Shown here piece after piece: positions 38,044 through 49,052 of a stretch of DNA of 64,000 nucleotides. A program made the translations under genes and the position numbers. Origin of the DNA: Epiperipatus broadwayi. Taxonomy: Eukaryota > Onychophora > Udeonychophora > Euonychophora > Peripatidae. A model generated the notes under the pieces. That model was not told where the DNA came from. It saw only the letters and a list, made by a program, of their open reading frames with translations, and searched no databases. The stretch's first letter is position 1. The number at the start of each line of letters is the position of its first letter. The stretch covers positions 333,851 to 397,850 of the forward strand of contig JAQFVV010000546.1 of NCBI GenBank assembly GCA_028023455.1, in the 5' to 3' direction.

Positions 38044-38252
38044 GAAAGTCAAGATGGCCACCATGCCTCACAAGCATGTTGTTTTGGCTCCAAAATAATT
38101 TAAAAATTTTCATTGAAATTTTACTGTTTGAATCTACTGGTTGTTGATACTGTTGACATTATAGATTATTACAGTGGAAATAACAATTAGATAGGTATAA
38201 TCTACTTCCTTTTTTTAAAATTTGACAGATTTTAATTTATCTGTTCTATAAT

Positions 38253-40164
38253 CATGGAGTCGAAAGACTCGTTGGTTCTAAGTGAAATGGCAAACGTAAG
38301 TAGGCCTACAAATAATTCAAATATTTTAATTATATTTCTAATAATGATTCATCATTTCAAACTGAAGATGTTCAAATTACAATGAATCCCGAAGTTAAAT
38401 CGAATAAAACATTTCAAACTAGTAATCAAATGAAATCACAAGCTAAACTAATGAAACCGAAGACAATGTTCGGCTCTGTCAACATTCAAACGAGCATGCA
38501 AGATTCTATCGAAAACATGGATAGTTTCCCAGAATTGCCGAAAACAACTAATACTATTAATGCCTATAACCCTATCCATGAGTCAGATAATAATCGTCAC
38601 TTACTCAAACAAGATCTGAAGGAAAATCAAATAAAAGAAAATGATACATATGCTAGAGCAGTTAAATCCCATGCTGAAAATATTTCCAGTAACATTCAGA
38701 ATTCAACTGAATACTTAACAGAATTATTAGGCCTAGAAAATGATAATGAAGATGAACAAAGTAACGTAAATATAAATGCAAATCATACCCAATTAATTAC
38801 TTCGGAATTATATGCTCATTACACAAATAATTTTAACCAAATCATACCTCAAAGTCTTTTTAGATCATTTCAAAAATTCCATAGAGAGAAAACATTAATA
38901 ATGTCAGTTACAAACATGGAATGTGATTTATTTAAATTTCCCATGGATGAATTTTATCAACTTTTGACTGAAAAAAAATTATGGACATTTATTTATAAAA
39001 TATTACATCATCATAATAACTGATATTTATGTATAGAATTCCATAATAAAACACAAAGGTATATTTTCAAAACTCGAGAATCCTTTGTTACATCGATATG
39101 GAGCGCCCCCTATCTCTGCAAGGAAAAATCAAAAACTGCTACATTGATTTTAATGAAATTGACTTGCAATTAATTCTTTCAAAATACGGGAAAATAACAA
39201 ACTTTAAATATCTGGTTGATAAAAATGCAGTTATCCCAGTATTATTAAATATTGCAATGTTTAACATAACATTAAACAAAAATGTTACACCTATTGATAT
39301 ACCAACTGTACACGAAACAGACATCTCACCGGTAATCACCACTTTCAGAGGCTTACCACCCCAGTGCTTTCATTGCCAACAACGATCGCATTTGATACAA
39401 GAATGCCCCGGCAAAGTATGTCAAAAATGCGGATTAAAATGCTCGAAAACACATCATTGCTGGAGCCAATTAAATGCAACAAAATACAATGAAAATATCA
39501 ACATCAAAATAACACCAACCTTAAGTCAAACAAAAGATAATGAAAATACCCAAATGGAGATACCACAAACCCAGGATTCATCAACCTTGATTGTCTCTGA
39601 CAAACAATCAATGCCAATACACTTGGATAAACCAGTACAAAAATCAGCCCCTATAATTCACAATACTCAACACACCAATGACATACCAATAACTAGTAAC
39701 TCAGAACTTGATGATGAGAATATTAGCTCATCCTCATCAAGTAAATTTGGGGATATTTCGCAGAAGATTCCATTCTGTTTCAATTAGTAACAAAAAATAA
39801 ACAAATCACAAAAGGAAAAAAAAGAATAGGTGTAACTGAATTGACTCAAAATAGTAATACTCAATCTACCACTATAAAATCTAAATTACCAGTGAATCAT
39901 GCTACAACCAAGCAATCAACTCCCCTTCAAAAGAGAATGAAATCTAATAACTCTGACCTCCAAATAACAGGAAATCCAATGGACACACACTCACCTAGAC
40001 AATTGCGTTCAGATGCTTCCACACCTACACCACAGCAGCTGGTGTATTTTGCTGGAGTTGATATTCACAGAAGAACAACCAAGAAATTAAAAGTTACTAC
40101 TGAATACTCATCAGATAATCCCAATTCAAATAATCCTAGTCACATTAAACCAAATAAAACTTAG
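38253..40164 (+). pseudogene. LINE-C ORF1 (gag-like) with two zinc knuckles
   Basis: Starts at ATG 38253 (MESKDSLVLSEMANV), shifts frame before 38382, then DTYARAVKS, the conserved N-terminal motif, and IPQSLFRSFQKFHREKTLIM, a segment shared with LINE-E. A TGA at 39021 stands where LINE-E has Arg (NNR), then a frameshift near 39090 leads to LQGKIKNC and on to CFHCQQRSHLIQEC and CQKCGLKCSKTHHC, two zinc knuckles. Frame changes again near 39780; the C-terminus FAGVDIHRRTTKK matches FEGVDNHKK of LINE-E. The role would be RNA binding and particle formation. Confidence 0.85.
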
Positions 40165-40696
40165 TGACATATCATGAATGAAGAACTATATCCAACCATT
40201 TTTATTTTGTTTTTATATTATCCAATTTGTGTTAAATACTCTATTGCAATGATTTTTTTTGTTAATTTTTATGTTTGGTAGAAGTTCACTGCTGATTACT
40301 ACTTACCCAGCTAAAATACATATAATACACTAAAAATGTTATACACACACTACACGTCAAACAAGCACACATAGTTACATCTTATAGTCATAACAAAATA
40401 AACATAAACTCTATAATAAACAAACACATATATTTGTATATTATAAACTCACTAATACAATCTTCCTTTTATTATTAAACATACTAAATCTATTCTCATT
40501 ATATGCTATACAAAACTATTACCTTCTTTTCACATCCTATCCCACTGTTATATTAGATAAACTGTTCCAGTCTTCATATTTCCATACTCACAGTGTAAAA
40601 TCATACTTTCCACTACCAAGATCAATAACAACTAGAAACAATATGCATATACAACAAATTACAATAATCATTATACGATCTAGAAATATTCATACT

Positions 40697-43600
40697 AATA
40701 TCAATTACTGAAGTTAATGTCAGAGGGATAAACTCACCCCATAGAATGTTTGCCATTACCAGCTGGATTCGGCAATTTACACCACCTATTCTTCTTTTTA
40801 CAGAAACCAAATGCTCAGTAAGTTCCCTTTTTAAACCTGAGCAGCATCTTGCCAATTTTGGCTATACCAGATTTTCCACATCAAACTATTCAGCTGCAGG
40901 AATAGGAGTATTCATCAATAGGAACTCTCCATTCCAATCTTTCAATATCTTATATATTGACCAACACATGATTATCATCTCTCTCCATAATGCAGCATTC
41001 ACAATAAATATAATAGCATTATATTTATATAATCAACCAATACTCATTCACCAACTTATTGACATAATTAATTTAAGATTAGCAACAAATCCACACCCCA
41101 TAATTCTCTTGGGTGACCTTAATATGTCATACCAAGACTTTACAAAGAAATATCTTCATAAAATCAACAAAAGGTTAATGAGCTCGGAAGGTTATTTTTC
41201 ACCAAATGCAGTATCATTTTACACTAAAAATTATTCATCATTAATAGATCTACTCTTTTACTCTCCTGAATTGCACTTTATAATTACGCCCTCTCTAAAC
41301 CCAGTAGCTTTTTCTGACCATCATGCCCTTAACGTCATACTAAAATTAGATATGCAGCTACACTCAACACTCTCACTGAACAATACCACCTGCTTACTAT
41401 TAAAAACAAATGCTCCTGAAGCCATAATATCTAATACATACATTTATTTTAAAAAAAATAACATACTTTCACTCCAACCAACAGAAGCTTGGTTTTCCTT
41501 CATTAATATTCTAGCTTTTAACATTAAACATTATACTGCAAGAAATCCTTCTCCTACTGCACTTTGCAAAAAATTAGATGTACTGCATATGAAGCTAAAA
41601 AGCACACCTACCAATTCAAATTCAATAAATACTATAATGATGCTAAAGCAGAAGTTCAAACAGACACAACTCACACTAGCTAATTATCTCTCTATTAAAA
41701 AAAGGCAAAATCTTTTTAAAAAACACCCATGACTGGTCAAGGGTATATATCAAATGGGTATTAGGCTATAACTAATATAATCACATCCTCATCCATATTA
41801 ATAGATGATAAAATGGTTACCAGAATAAATATGCTTTCACCAATTAAACAATAATTTAAAACTAAATTCCAAAAGCTACCTATGCCAATTCTCTCTCCAC
41901 TTTATTTTGGTATAACACAAACTAATCTTAATATAACTAAAGAAGACATTACAAATAAATTAAAAACAACTCCAAACAATTCACATATAGGGACACATGC
42001 CATCCTGAAATTCTTTCTTGAACACCTTAGCGACTTTACTATTCCTATAATCTACAATATGCTACATTACTTGTCAAATCAAATCCATACTATAGAACTT
42101 CTCTATCCTGTTTCACTAGTGCCTTTTCTAAAAAAAAAACCTTTACTACCCTCACATCTCAATAATCTTAGATCTATATCTATGTCCCCACTCATCATTA
42201 AAATAATGTAATCTATTATTAAAGATAAGATCCAACCTCTTATATTATCTACTCTATCTAAATTCCAATTTGCCAAAAAAGGCTCATCCATCCCCGAGGC
42301 TCATGTCTTATTTAGGGCATTAACTGGTCATTCACCACCACAGAAAAGCCACACCTATTGCAGTACAATTAGATATCAAAGCTGCCTTTGATTCTGTGCC
42401 TATTGAGAAACTCTTAGAAGTGCTTGGTAGTCATGGGATCCTGACTCCAATTATGTATATTTTAGCTAACCTCTTTATAAATAGAAACATACACATCACC
42501 TTAAATGGAAAAATGTCATCAGATTTCATTCCACATAAATCAATTCCTCAAGGTTCGCCCCTTAGTGCCCTCCTATTCATCACCTACATTAACCTTTTAA
42601 CCACTAATTATATTATTGGCCCGAGTGAGTTAAAAATCAAGACTTTTAATTGTCCAAGACAAAGTCAATTGTCAAAATATATTCAACTTTTAATATCATA
42701 TTCACTTTAAATTCGTTTGTAAAAAGTATATTAATAATTTGTCAGGTTATGAATGTGAATGAAAGTTCTTTCAAAAATAAATTTCTATTTGTTTATTGTA
42801 GAAATATTCCATAGCGGCAAATTAAAAGCTAAACTTAGTAACAAATTAAAAAGGGTTGCTGATGTAAAATTTTTTTTTCAGTTTTATGTTACGAAAAAGT
42901 AAATATTTTTTTTGCTAAAATCTTAAATATTTTTACTAAAATCTTAAATATTTTTTTAAAATAATTTAGTTTTTAGCATTATTTTACTTAAATAATTCAT
43001 AATTTCTCAAAAATACTTTATAATGGTTTAAAACATTTATTTATCATTTTTGAATTGAAAATCTTAGCATTCTTCTTTGATTAGGTGGTTTCTTTGTCCT
43101 TGCCAGCCAATAAGAATGTCTTTGATGGCTGAGAGCCAATCATTGACAAGCTTTCTTCTTTGTAAAGCTTTACCGGCAGTTTTATTGATTTTTTACTTGT
43201 AAAATAATTCAGGAGAGGGCAGCAACTTACAGAACTTTTAAAAACCTAACTAATGAGTGTAAAACAGCTATCCTAGCATTAAAAATAACAGAATTAGAGT
43301 GATGTCAATCATCAACGAAACCTCTCTTAAGAGGCAGTCTAAAGGTTAATCCCCTCTTACTTCAAATTGAAGGTGAACAACCGGGAATACACAACTTTTT
43401 AAAACCATACAATTAAACATATTTCATTCATGGATGACATAACTGTCTTTCTCCCTAAAAATTGTTGCCTAAACTACATAATATACTGGGAAAATACACA
43501 AAAGATTATACTCTAAAATTCAATCCTGAAAAAATGACCACATGGTCCATACTTACTGGCACTCCAATTAGAACAAAAGTTGATACCTACCCTCATAACT

Positions 43601-44655
43601 TCCTGGGAATACCCTTCCATCAATCAGTAAATATAATGAGAATAAGTATACAAAATCAACTGATCATTTCTATACAAAAAGTTATAAATTCTCTAACTAA
43701 AGCTTATCTTTCAATACACAGCAAGATATCTTTAATTAACATGCTAATCTATCCCAAAATTAATTTTTATTCACCCACCATTAAATTCACTACCTCATTC
43801 ATCAAAAAAATCAATTCTCTATGTACTAAATTAATCTGGAACTAGAAGACAATTTCTATTAGCATTAATAAACTCCAAAAGCACTCAAAATTTAATGGCT
43901 TATCTTTGCATTCAATAAATACCTTTTATTATCAAAAATCCTATAATATAAAATCTGCACTAACTTTCAGAATTTTTAGGTTTTTATTCCAATATCTCCT
44001 ACTGACACACCTCCACCTATCAACAATAAGTTCATTAATAACCTAATTCAACACATATTTCAATACAAGTTACCTGACAATATATTTACGCAAAAATAAA
44101 GTACTGGGATGCATATCAAAATATGACTAACCTAGATCTACTGCAAATACCAGATAGTACCCTTAAATTAACAAACAAATAGTTTAAATTTTGGTATTTA
44201 GAACCTAAATACCTAGACTTCCTCATCAAAATTAACATGGATGCTTTACCAACAAGTGAGTTTCTTTTCAATAGAAGGAAATATACTAACATTCAACCTA
44301 CCTGTCCCTTATGTGCTAAGGATGATAAAACAATGCAACATTTTTTATACCACTGCAATGCCTTACATATATATAGACAATTGATATCCACACTCATTCA
44401 TAATTCTAAGCCAATATGTGACATCTTAATAGAAAATATTCAAAAAGGAATCTTTCCCAATATAAGGCTTTCCATCTTTATCATTTTTACTCTCTGGTTT
44501 TTAAGGTGTCACTTTGTTTTTAACCCAACATCATGAAAATTTAAATCTCTTTTTGAAAATAAAATGGTAAAAATTAAAACTAGAGATCATTTTTTGGCCC
44601 CAGCGGATATAGTTAATGCTAATTGGAGCCTCATAAAATTATCTGCCCAACCATA
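40697..44655 (+). pseudogene. LINE-C ORF2: APE endonuclease, RT, C-terminal CCHC
   Basis: Readable from ISITEVNVRGINSPHRMFA (Asn motif) without a clear ATG. Then LLFTETKCS (Glu motif), ILLGDLNMSYQDF (GDFN as GDLN), SSLIDLLFYSP and AFSDHHALNV complete the endonuclease set. The frame shifts near 41730; RT motifs follow: VPFLKKKPLLPSHLNNLRSI, then SIPQGSPLSALLFITYIN, at which the piggyBac-like element intervenes. RT resumes at 43346 with INPLL, then HISFMDDITVFLP, KFNPEKMTTW and KINSLCTKLIWN. The end carries CPLCAKDDKTMQHFLYHC and a WSLIKL terminus. At least five breaks are present. Confidence 0.87.
42593..43345. mobile_element. piggyBac-like non-autonomous element (753 bp) at TTAA
   Basis: Flanked by TTAA at 42589-42592 and 43346-43349. 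Ends are CCTTTTAACCAC on the left and, reverse-complemented, CCTTTAGACTGCCTC on the right, resembling the CCYTTT-CTGCC ends of piggyBac elements. LINE-E at the homologous position (53399-53402) has a single TTAA inside ATTAACCCCCTCTTACT and no insertion; removing 753 bp plus one TTAA restores the RT reading ITYINPLL. No transposase frame is present. It is one of the best-supported insertions in the window. Confidence 0.85.
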
Positions 44656-44770
44656 GATCCTCAACTAAATCAGCAATGGACTCATAAAACACTATCACAG
44701 TCATCAATAGATAGCTTATTCATTAATTTTCACAGCCCAATTTTTTTTTATGTCTCATGTAACATTTGTT

Positions 44771-46690
44771 CATTTCAATAAAAATTTTATTAACAATAAA
44801 TAGTGATTACATACTAATAAAGGATAAATAAATGAATAAATTGTACAATAATATGATTATATAATGTTCTATTTGTCATCTGGCTAGCTTATGTTATGAG
44901 AGCACAATTGTTATACTCTTATGTGGTTTGGTATAGTGAAAAGATTCTAAGAACTTGTTTAATGGTATTATGATTTTTAATATAAACATGAATATTTTCT
45001 TTTATAATTGACTATTCTATAATGCTGGGTAGGTGGGAATTGATAATCAGGAAAAGGAAAGATCAGTTAAAGACCAGGTATCATCAAAGACTTTACTGGA
45101 GGCAAGGAGCTGGTCACGTTTCTTGATTTTTTTAAGCATTTGATAAAACAATGGTATGATTTGTGGCAGGGGTAATTCCATGAGACTTTTGCATCTCACT
45201 ATCCATATGGAATAAAGGACAAAGGTAGAAAGCCTTATTATTGAAAAGAACCCATTATGAATGGGCATTTTCGAGTGAGAAAATCATATCAGGTCTTATG
45301 TTGGAATTGATTATAATTATATCTTTCAGTGTTTTAAGTCTTGGGCACCAGTGTATAATATGGTCTATGGTTTCATCTTCATGACCACACAGACCACATA
45401 TAGGGTCAATTCTGGTAAAACCTCTTCAGTGATAAAGAAACCAATTCGTGGGTAGCGCATTAAGATTTATTTTAATGATGAAGTCAAGGAATTTGGGTTC
45501 CAGACTCCATCTCTTGAAGAGTGTAATGAGTCTTTGGTTGGTTACTTTTAGGCTGGTTTTAATGGGTTGTTGATTATAGTCGATTATATTGTATGCTTCC
45601 CATAAGGTGATTTTTTGGTTAAGGTTAAAGGGTATTATCAGGTTATAAAGTTGTAGGTGCTCTATTAGGGATGCTATCCATGAATTGGAAGAGGGTGGAG
45701 GACGATCTGTTGGTGTAATTTTTTTAAATAATGTTAGAGTATCCACAGGAGAGGATCAAATTATGTAGAGTGTTGTGGGTTTTCTGTAAAATGATTGCTT
45801 GTATTGAGTGGAATGACAGTCCATTGAACCTGCATGGTCGTTGGTTACCTTGCAAGCTAATAGCAACTCTCCTTCCTCTCCAAAGAAGTTTGGTGCATAA
45901 TCGGTTAATTTTATTTTGAAACTGTTTAGACATTTTAATGAATGGAAGATAATATGAGATTTTTGGCATTATGATTATGTTGAGGAGGCCAACCTTTCCA
46001 TATAATGAAAGGTATACTCTAGAGAGTGAAGTGGTGATGGCTTCAGTTGAATGGAGGATTGCATCTTGAATCTCTCTTGCCATTGCAGTTGGAGTTTTGT
46101 AGATTGGGAAACCTAGGTATCTTTGGGGTTTTGCAGAAAAGGGAGAGTTAATTTGTTTACAAGACATTATCTTCCAGATGGAAGATTTGTTAAAATTTAT
46201 TTGTAGGCCAAGTTTCGCTGTATTTCTGTTTAATATGTTCATGAGATGGGGAAGGTATTTAATGGTGGAAAGCGCAACCATGATGTCATCTATATATGCA
46301 AATACATTGAAGTTTTTATTAAGAGAGGGAAGGAAAATTCCAGGTAGGTTTTTTTCTATATCCGCCAGAAGAGGGTTGATGTATGCTGTGAAGAAAAGGG
46401 CACTGAGTGGGGATCCTTGAGGGATCGACTTGTATGGCTTGAAGCCTGGTATGATCTTGCCATCAAGAGAGAGAAAAATCTCTCTGTTGTTGAGCAGATT
46501 GCTAACCATCTGTACAATCCGGGCTGGAAGGTCGCATTCCAACAGAATATCCAGGAGGATGTTTATCTGGACTGAATCAAATGCTGCCGCAACATCCAGC
46601 TGGACAGCAATAGGTTTTGATTTACGATGTAACATTTGTTTGCCTTTTTTTAACACTATGTAACATTTTTAACATGTAATCAAAATATAG
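44771..46690 (-). mobile_element. LINE-D: 5'-truncated LINE, minus strand
   Basis: From right to left: RT from just before its first catalytic Asp (46656), the rest of ORF2 to 45047, and a ~270-bp 3' UTR ending near GTTAATAAAATTTTTATTG. Its 3' end meets that of LINE-C. RT motifs match LINE-C and -E moderately, so D is a different subfamily. The 5' break lies at about 46660-46690. No trinucleotide tail is visible at its 3' end. Confidence 0.82.
45047..46656 (-). pseudogene. LINE-D ORF2: RT and C-terminal domain
   Basis: Opens PIAVQLDVAAAFDSV (first catalytic Asp), SLDGKIIPGFKPYKSIPQGS then PLSALFF, FAYIDDIMVALS (YIDD, both Asp kept), INFNKSSIW and FQNKINRLCTKLLWRGRRVA. After a frameshift near 45735: DRPPPSSNSW, SLEPKFLDFIIKINLNALPT. 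A TGA near 45415 precedes the CGLCGHEDETIDHIIHWC zinc motif, and after another shift the frame ends DDTWSLTDLS. The 310-codon RT frame is the longest uninterrupted stretch, so this is a fairly young copy. The endonuclease and ORF1 are missing. Confidence 0.88.
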
Positions 46691-46696
46691 ACCTAA

Positions 46697-46742
46697 TAGA
46701 AAAACCTTTTAAAACTACTACTACTACTAGAAAAACCTTTTA
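46697..46742. repeat. 15-bp direct repeats around a (CTA)n scrap
   Basis: TAGAAAAACCTTTTA occurs at 46697-46711 and 46728-46742, separated by AAACTACTACTACTAC. The layout is that of a target duplication around a 16-bp insertion made only of A's and CTA triplets, resembling a LINE tail (TTTTAAAACTA-n) without any LINE. Confidence 0.65.
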
Positions 46743-47017
46743 GTTCAACAAAAGATTTATTTCTAGAAAATTGTAATATAAATTTTAATCCTGATAAGGA
46801 TTCAATGGAAGGAATTTCTAAAAAAAGTTCTAAATCCTTATCAGATTGTCAAAAGATAAGTAAATCAAATTTTACTGAAATTCAGACAATGGAAGAATCT
46901 TTAAATTTAGAAAGCTCCAGGCTATATGAAGATCTTATCTCAAAAAGAAATGAGATTACAAATTAAAGTAGCTATGCAAATGTTTTAAAAAAAAAATACA
47001 GATAAAGAAGACAATTT

Positions 47018-47089
47018 TTATTTCCATATGTCATAGCATCGGCCGGGATGTGAACCCACTGCGATACCTCTCGGCTAACAACACAAGAC
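47018..47089 (-). mobile_element. tRNA-derived SINE, copy 3, in LINE-E ORF1, 13-bp target duplication
   Basis: Reverse-complemented it reads GTGTTGTTAGCCGAGAGGTA, GTGGGTTCACATCCCGGCCG, ATGCTATGACATATGG, then a short A/T-rich tail. The flanking repeats AAGAAGACAATTT at 47005-47017 and 47090-47102 are identical. An internal deletion of ~36 nt removes the middle between A- and B-box, and the B-box has CG-to-CA. The insertion breaks ORF1 of LINE-E, so it is younger than that LINE. Confidence 0.9.
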
Positions 47090-47641
47090 AAGAAGACAAT
47101 TTATTACAAATTAATGAAGAAAATATAATTGATTTTTTTAATTTTGATGATGATGAAATTAATCAAGCAAATTCAGAATCTACAATACTTAATAATGCAT
47201 TAAAAGATGAAGAATATCAAGACATAGTAAATAAGTTCAATCTAACAATTCCCCCTATCATTTTTAAATCATTTCAAAAATTTACAAATGAAAAGACACT
47301 CATTTTATCTATGTCAGACTTAAATATTTCTATAATGAAATTCCCCATAGATGAGTTTTATGAGTTTCTCTCAGAAAAAAACTTGTGGGGAATGATTTAC
47401 AAAGTGTTATACCATCCTAATAATAGATACCATGTCCTGGAATTTCACAATGTTTCACAAAAAATAATTTTTCAAAAACATATTCAGGTTATCAACAACA
47501 AAATTATCTGCTATGTTGATACAAACAGACAGATGAGGCTAGAGGGCCAAATTAAAAACTGTCATGTTACCTTTACCAATCAAGACTTACAAAAGATTCT
47601 TGATAGATATGGACAAGTATCAAATTTTAGATTGTGGATAA

Positions 47642-47823
47642 TTCAACCGATGATGTATTACCCTGAAGGTATATTGGTCTAATGTTGCGATTTTTAAGAT
47701 AACGTCTCCAAGTGATCTGCGGACACATTTAGTCACTAAAATGTGTCCACAGATCACGTGAATATGTCATGTTAAAAAGCGCAAGATTAGACTGCCTTCA
47801 GAGTAATATGTCATCGGTTGATC
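47642..47823. repeat. Fold-back structure at the left end of the Merlin-type element
   Basis: Left arm TTCAACCGATGATGTATTAC, then CCTGAAGG and GGTCTAATGTTGCG, is mirrored on the right by CGCAAGATTAGACTGCCTTC, AGAGTAATATGTCATCGGTT and GA. The interior holds a second inverted repeat, GTGATCTGCGGACACATTT and AAATGTGTCCACAGATCAC (about 47712-47760). The unit resembles a ~180-bp MITE with the same termini as the large element. Confidence 0.8.
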
Positions 47824-47989
47824 ACGTGATAAAAAATATAAAAAAGACAAAAATGTGATGCAGGTCACGTGATAAAAAAGAAAAAAAAAAGCAAAAAATA
47901 GAAAAATTTAAAAAAAAATTTAAACATGAAAACATAAAAAAAAAAACCACTATGTTTCTTGGTCCTGAAAAAAAAAATACAAAAAAACA

Positions 47990-48240
47990 AAAAATTATTG
48001 AAAAGTTACATGCATGAAATACAAAATAAGGTCCATACAAAATATAAAAATGTACTGTATATTGCTAATTTGATGTAAAAAATTATTGAAAATTTACATG
48101 CATGAAATACAAAATAAGGTCCATACAAAATATAAAAACATACTGTATATTGCTAATTTGATTTAAAAAATTATTGAAAATTTACATGCATGAAATACAA
48201 AATAAGGTCAATACAAAATATATATTCTAATTTGATTTAA
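47990..48240. repeat. ~88-bp tandem repeat, ~3 copies
   Basis: AAAAATTATTGAAAATTTAC, then ATGCATGAAATACAAAATAA, recurs near 47990, 48077 and 48167. The third copy is cut short by ~10 bp. Lies inside the transposon, left of the transposase. Confidence 0.85.
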
Positions 48241-48930
48241 AAAACACTTTACCCGAATTAATGCGAATCTGGCATTAATGGTGATCTTGTATAAAAAGTG
48301 TCATCACATGCCATAGTTTTACATTCATTTGATAATTTTAAAAACGTACTGTATATTGGTAATTTGAGTTAAAAAATTATTGAAAATTATTTACAAATTA
48401 AATGTAATTAAGTGGAAGTTTGATAAGTGTAGAAATATTAACAAAAAATTTTTGTAAATTTAAAAAAAAAGATAAAAAACACTTTACCCAAATTAATGCA
48501 AAATCTGGCATTAATGGCGATCTTGTATAAAATGTTCATCACATGCCATAGTTTTACATACATTTGGTAGTTTTAAAAATGTACTGTATATTGGTAATTT
48601 GAGTTTAAAAAATTATTGAAAATTATTTACAAATTAAATGTAATTAAGTGGAAGTTTGATAAGTGTAGAAATATTAACAAAAATTTTTTGTAAATTTAAA
48701 AAAAAAAAAATTAATGCGAATCTAGCATTAATGGTGATCTTGTATAACATGTGTCATCACATGCCGTAGTTTTACATACATTTGGTAATTTTAAAAATGT
48801 ACTGTATATTGCTAATTTGAGTTAAAAAATTATTGAAAATTATTTACAAAGTAAACATAATTAAGTGGAAGTTTGATCATTGTAGAAATATTACCAAAAA
48901 ATTTTTGTACATTTAAAATAAAGATGTAAT
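48237..48930. repeat. ~235-bp tandem repeat, ~3 copies
   Basis: Each unit carries AATTAATGCGAATCTGGCAT, TAATGGTGATCTTGTATAA, then CATCACATGCCATAGTTTTA and AGTGGAAGTTTGAT. Units start near 48239, 48475 and 48704. Copies are about 90% alike by eye and are non-coding. Confidence 0.88.
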
Positions 48931-49052
48931 GTGGATATGGCATTAATGGTGGCCTTACTTTTACATACATTTGGATTACTTATTGTCTATATTCAATAAT
49001 ATAATTAATTATAATTATTAGAAAAAAAATTAAAATTACTTACAAATAGCGT

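Larger units (their letters stand above)
38044..44770 (+). mobile_element. LINE-C: nearly full-length, decayed, with a piggyBac-like insertion
   Basis: Layout: 5' UTR (38044-38252), ORF1 (38253-40164), ~530-bp AT-rich spacer, ORF2 (40697-44655, interrupted at 42593-43345), 3' UTR. Closest paralogue is LINE-E. The 3' end lies in 44655-44800, where it meets the 3' end of LINE-D on the other strand near the shared AATAAAAATTTTATT; no trinucleotide tail is seen. Many frameshifts make it inactive. The 5' end lies against a trinucleotide microsatellite. Confidence 0.88.

Noticed and set aside
37813-38113. Poly-Leu and Cys/Tyr-rich frames on the minus strand
   Set aside because: Translated (AGT/AGC)n array at the border of LINE-C.
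38253-44655. LINE-C reading frames as spliced host exons
   Set aside because: Breaks are explained by stops, frameshifts and a transposon insertion when compared with LINE-E; no consistent splice sites are needed.
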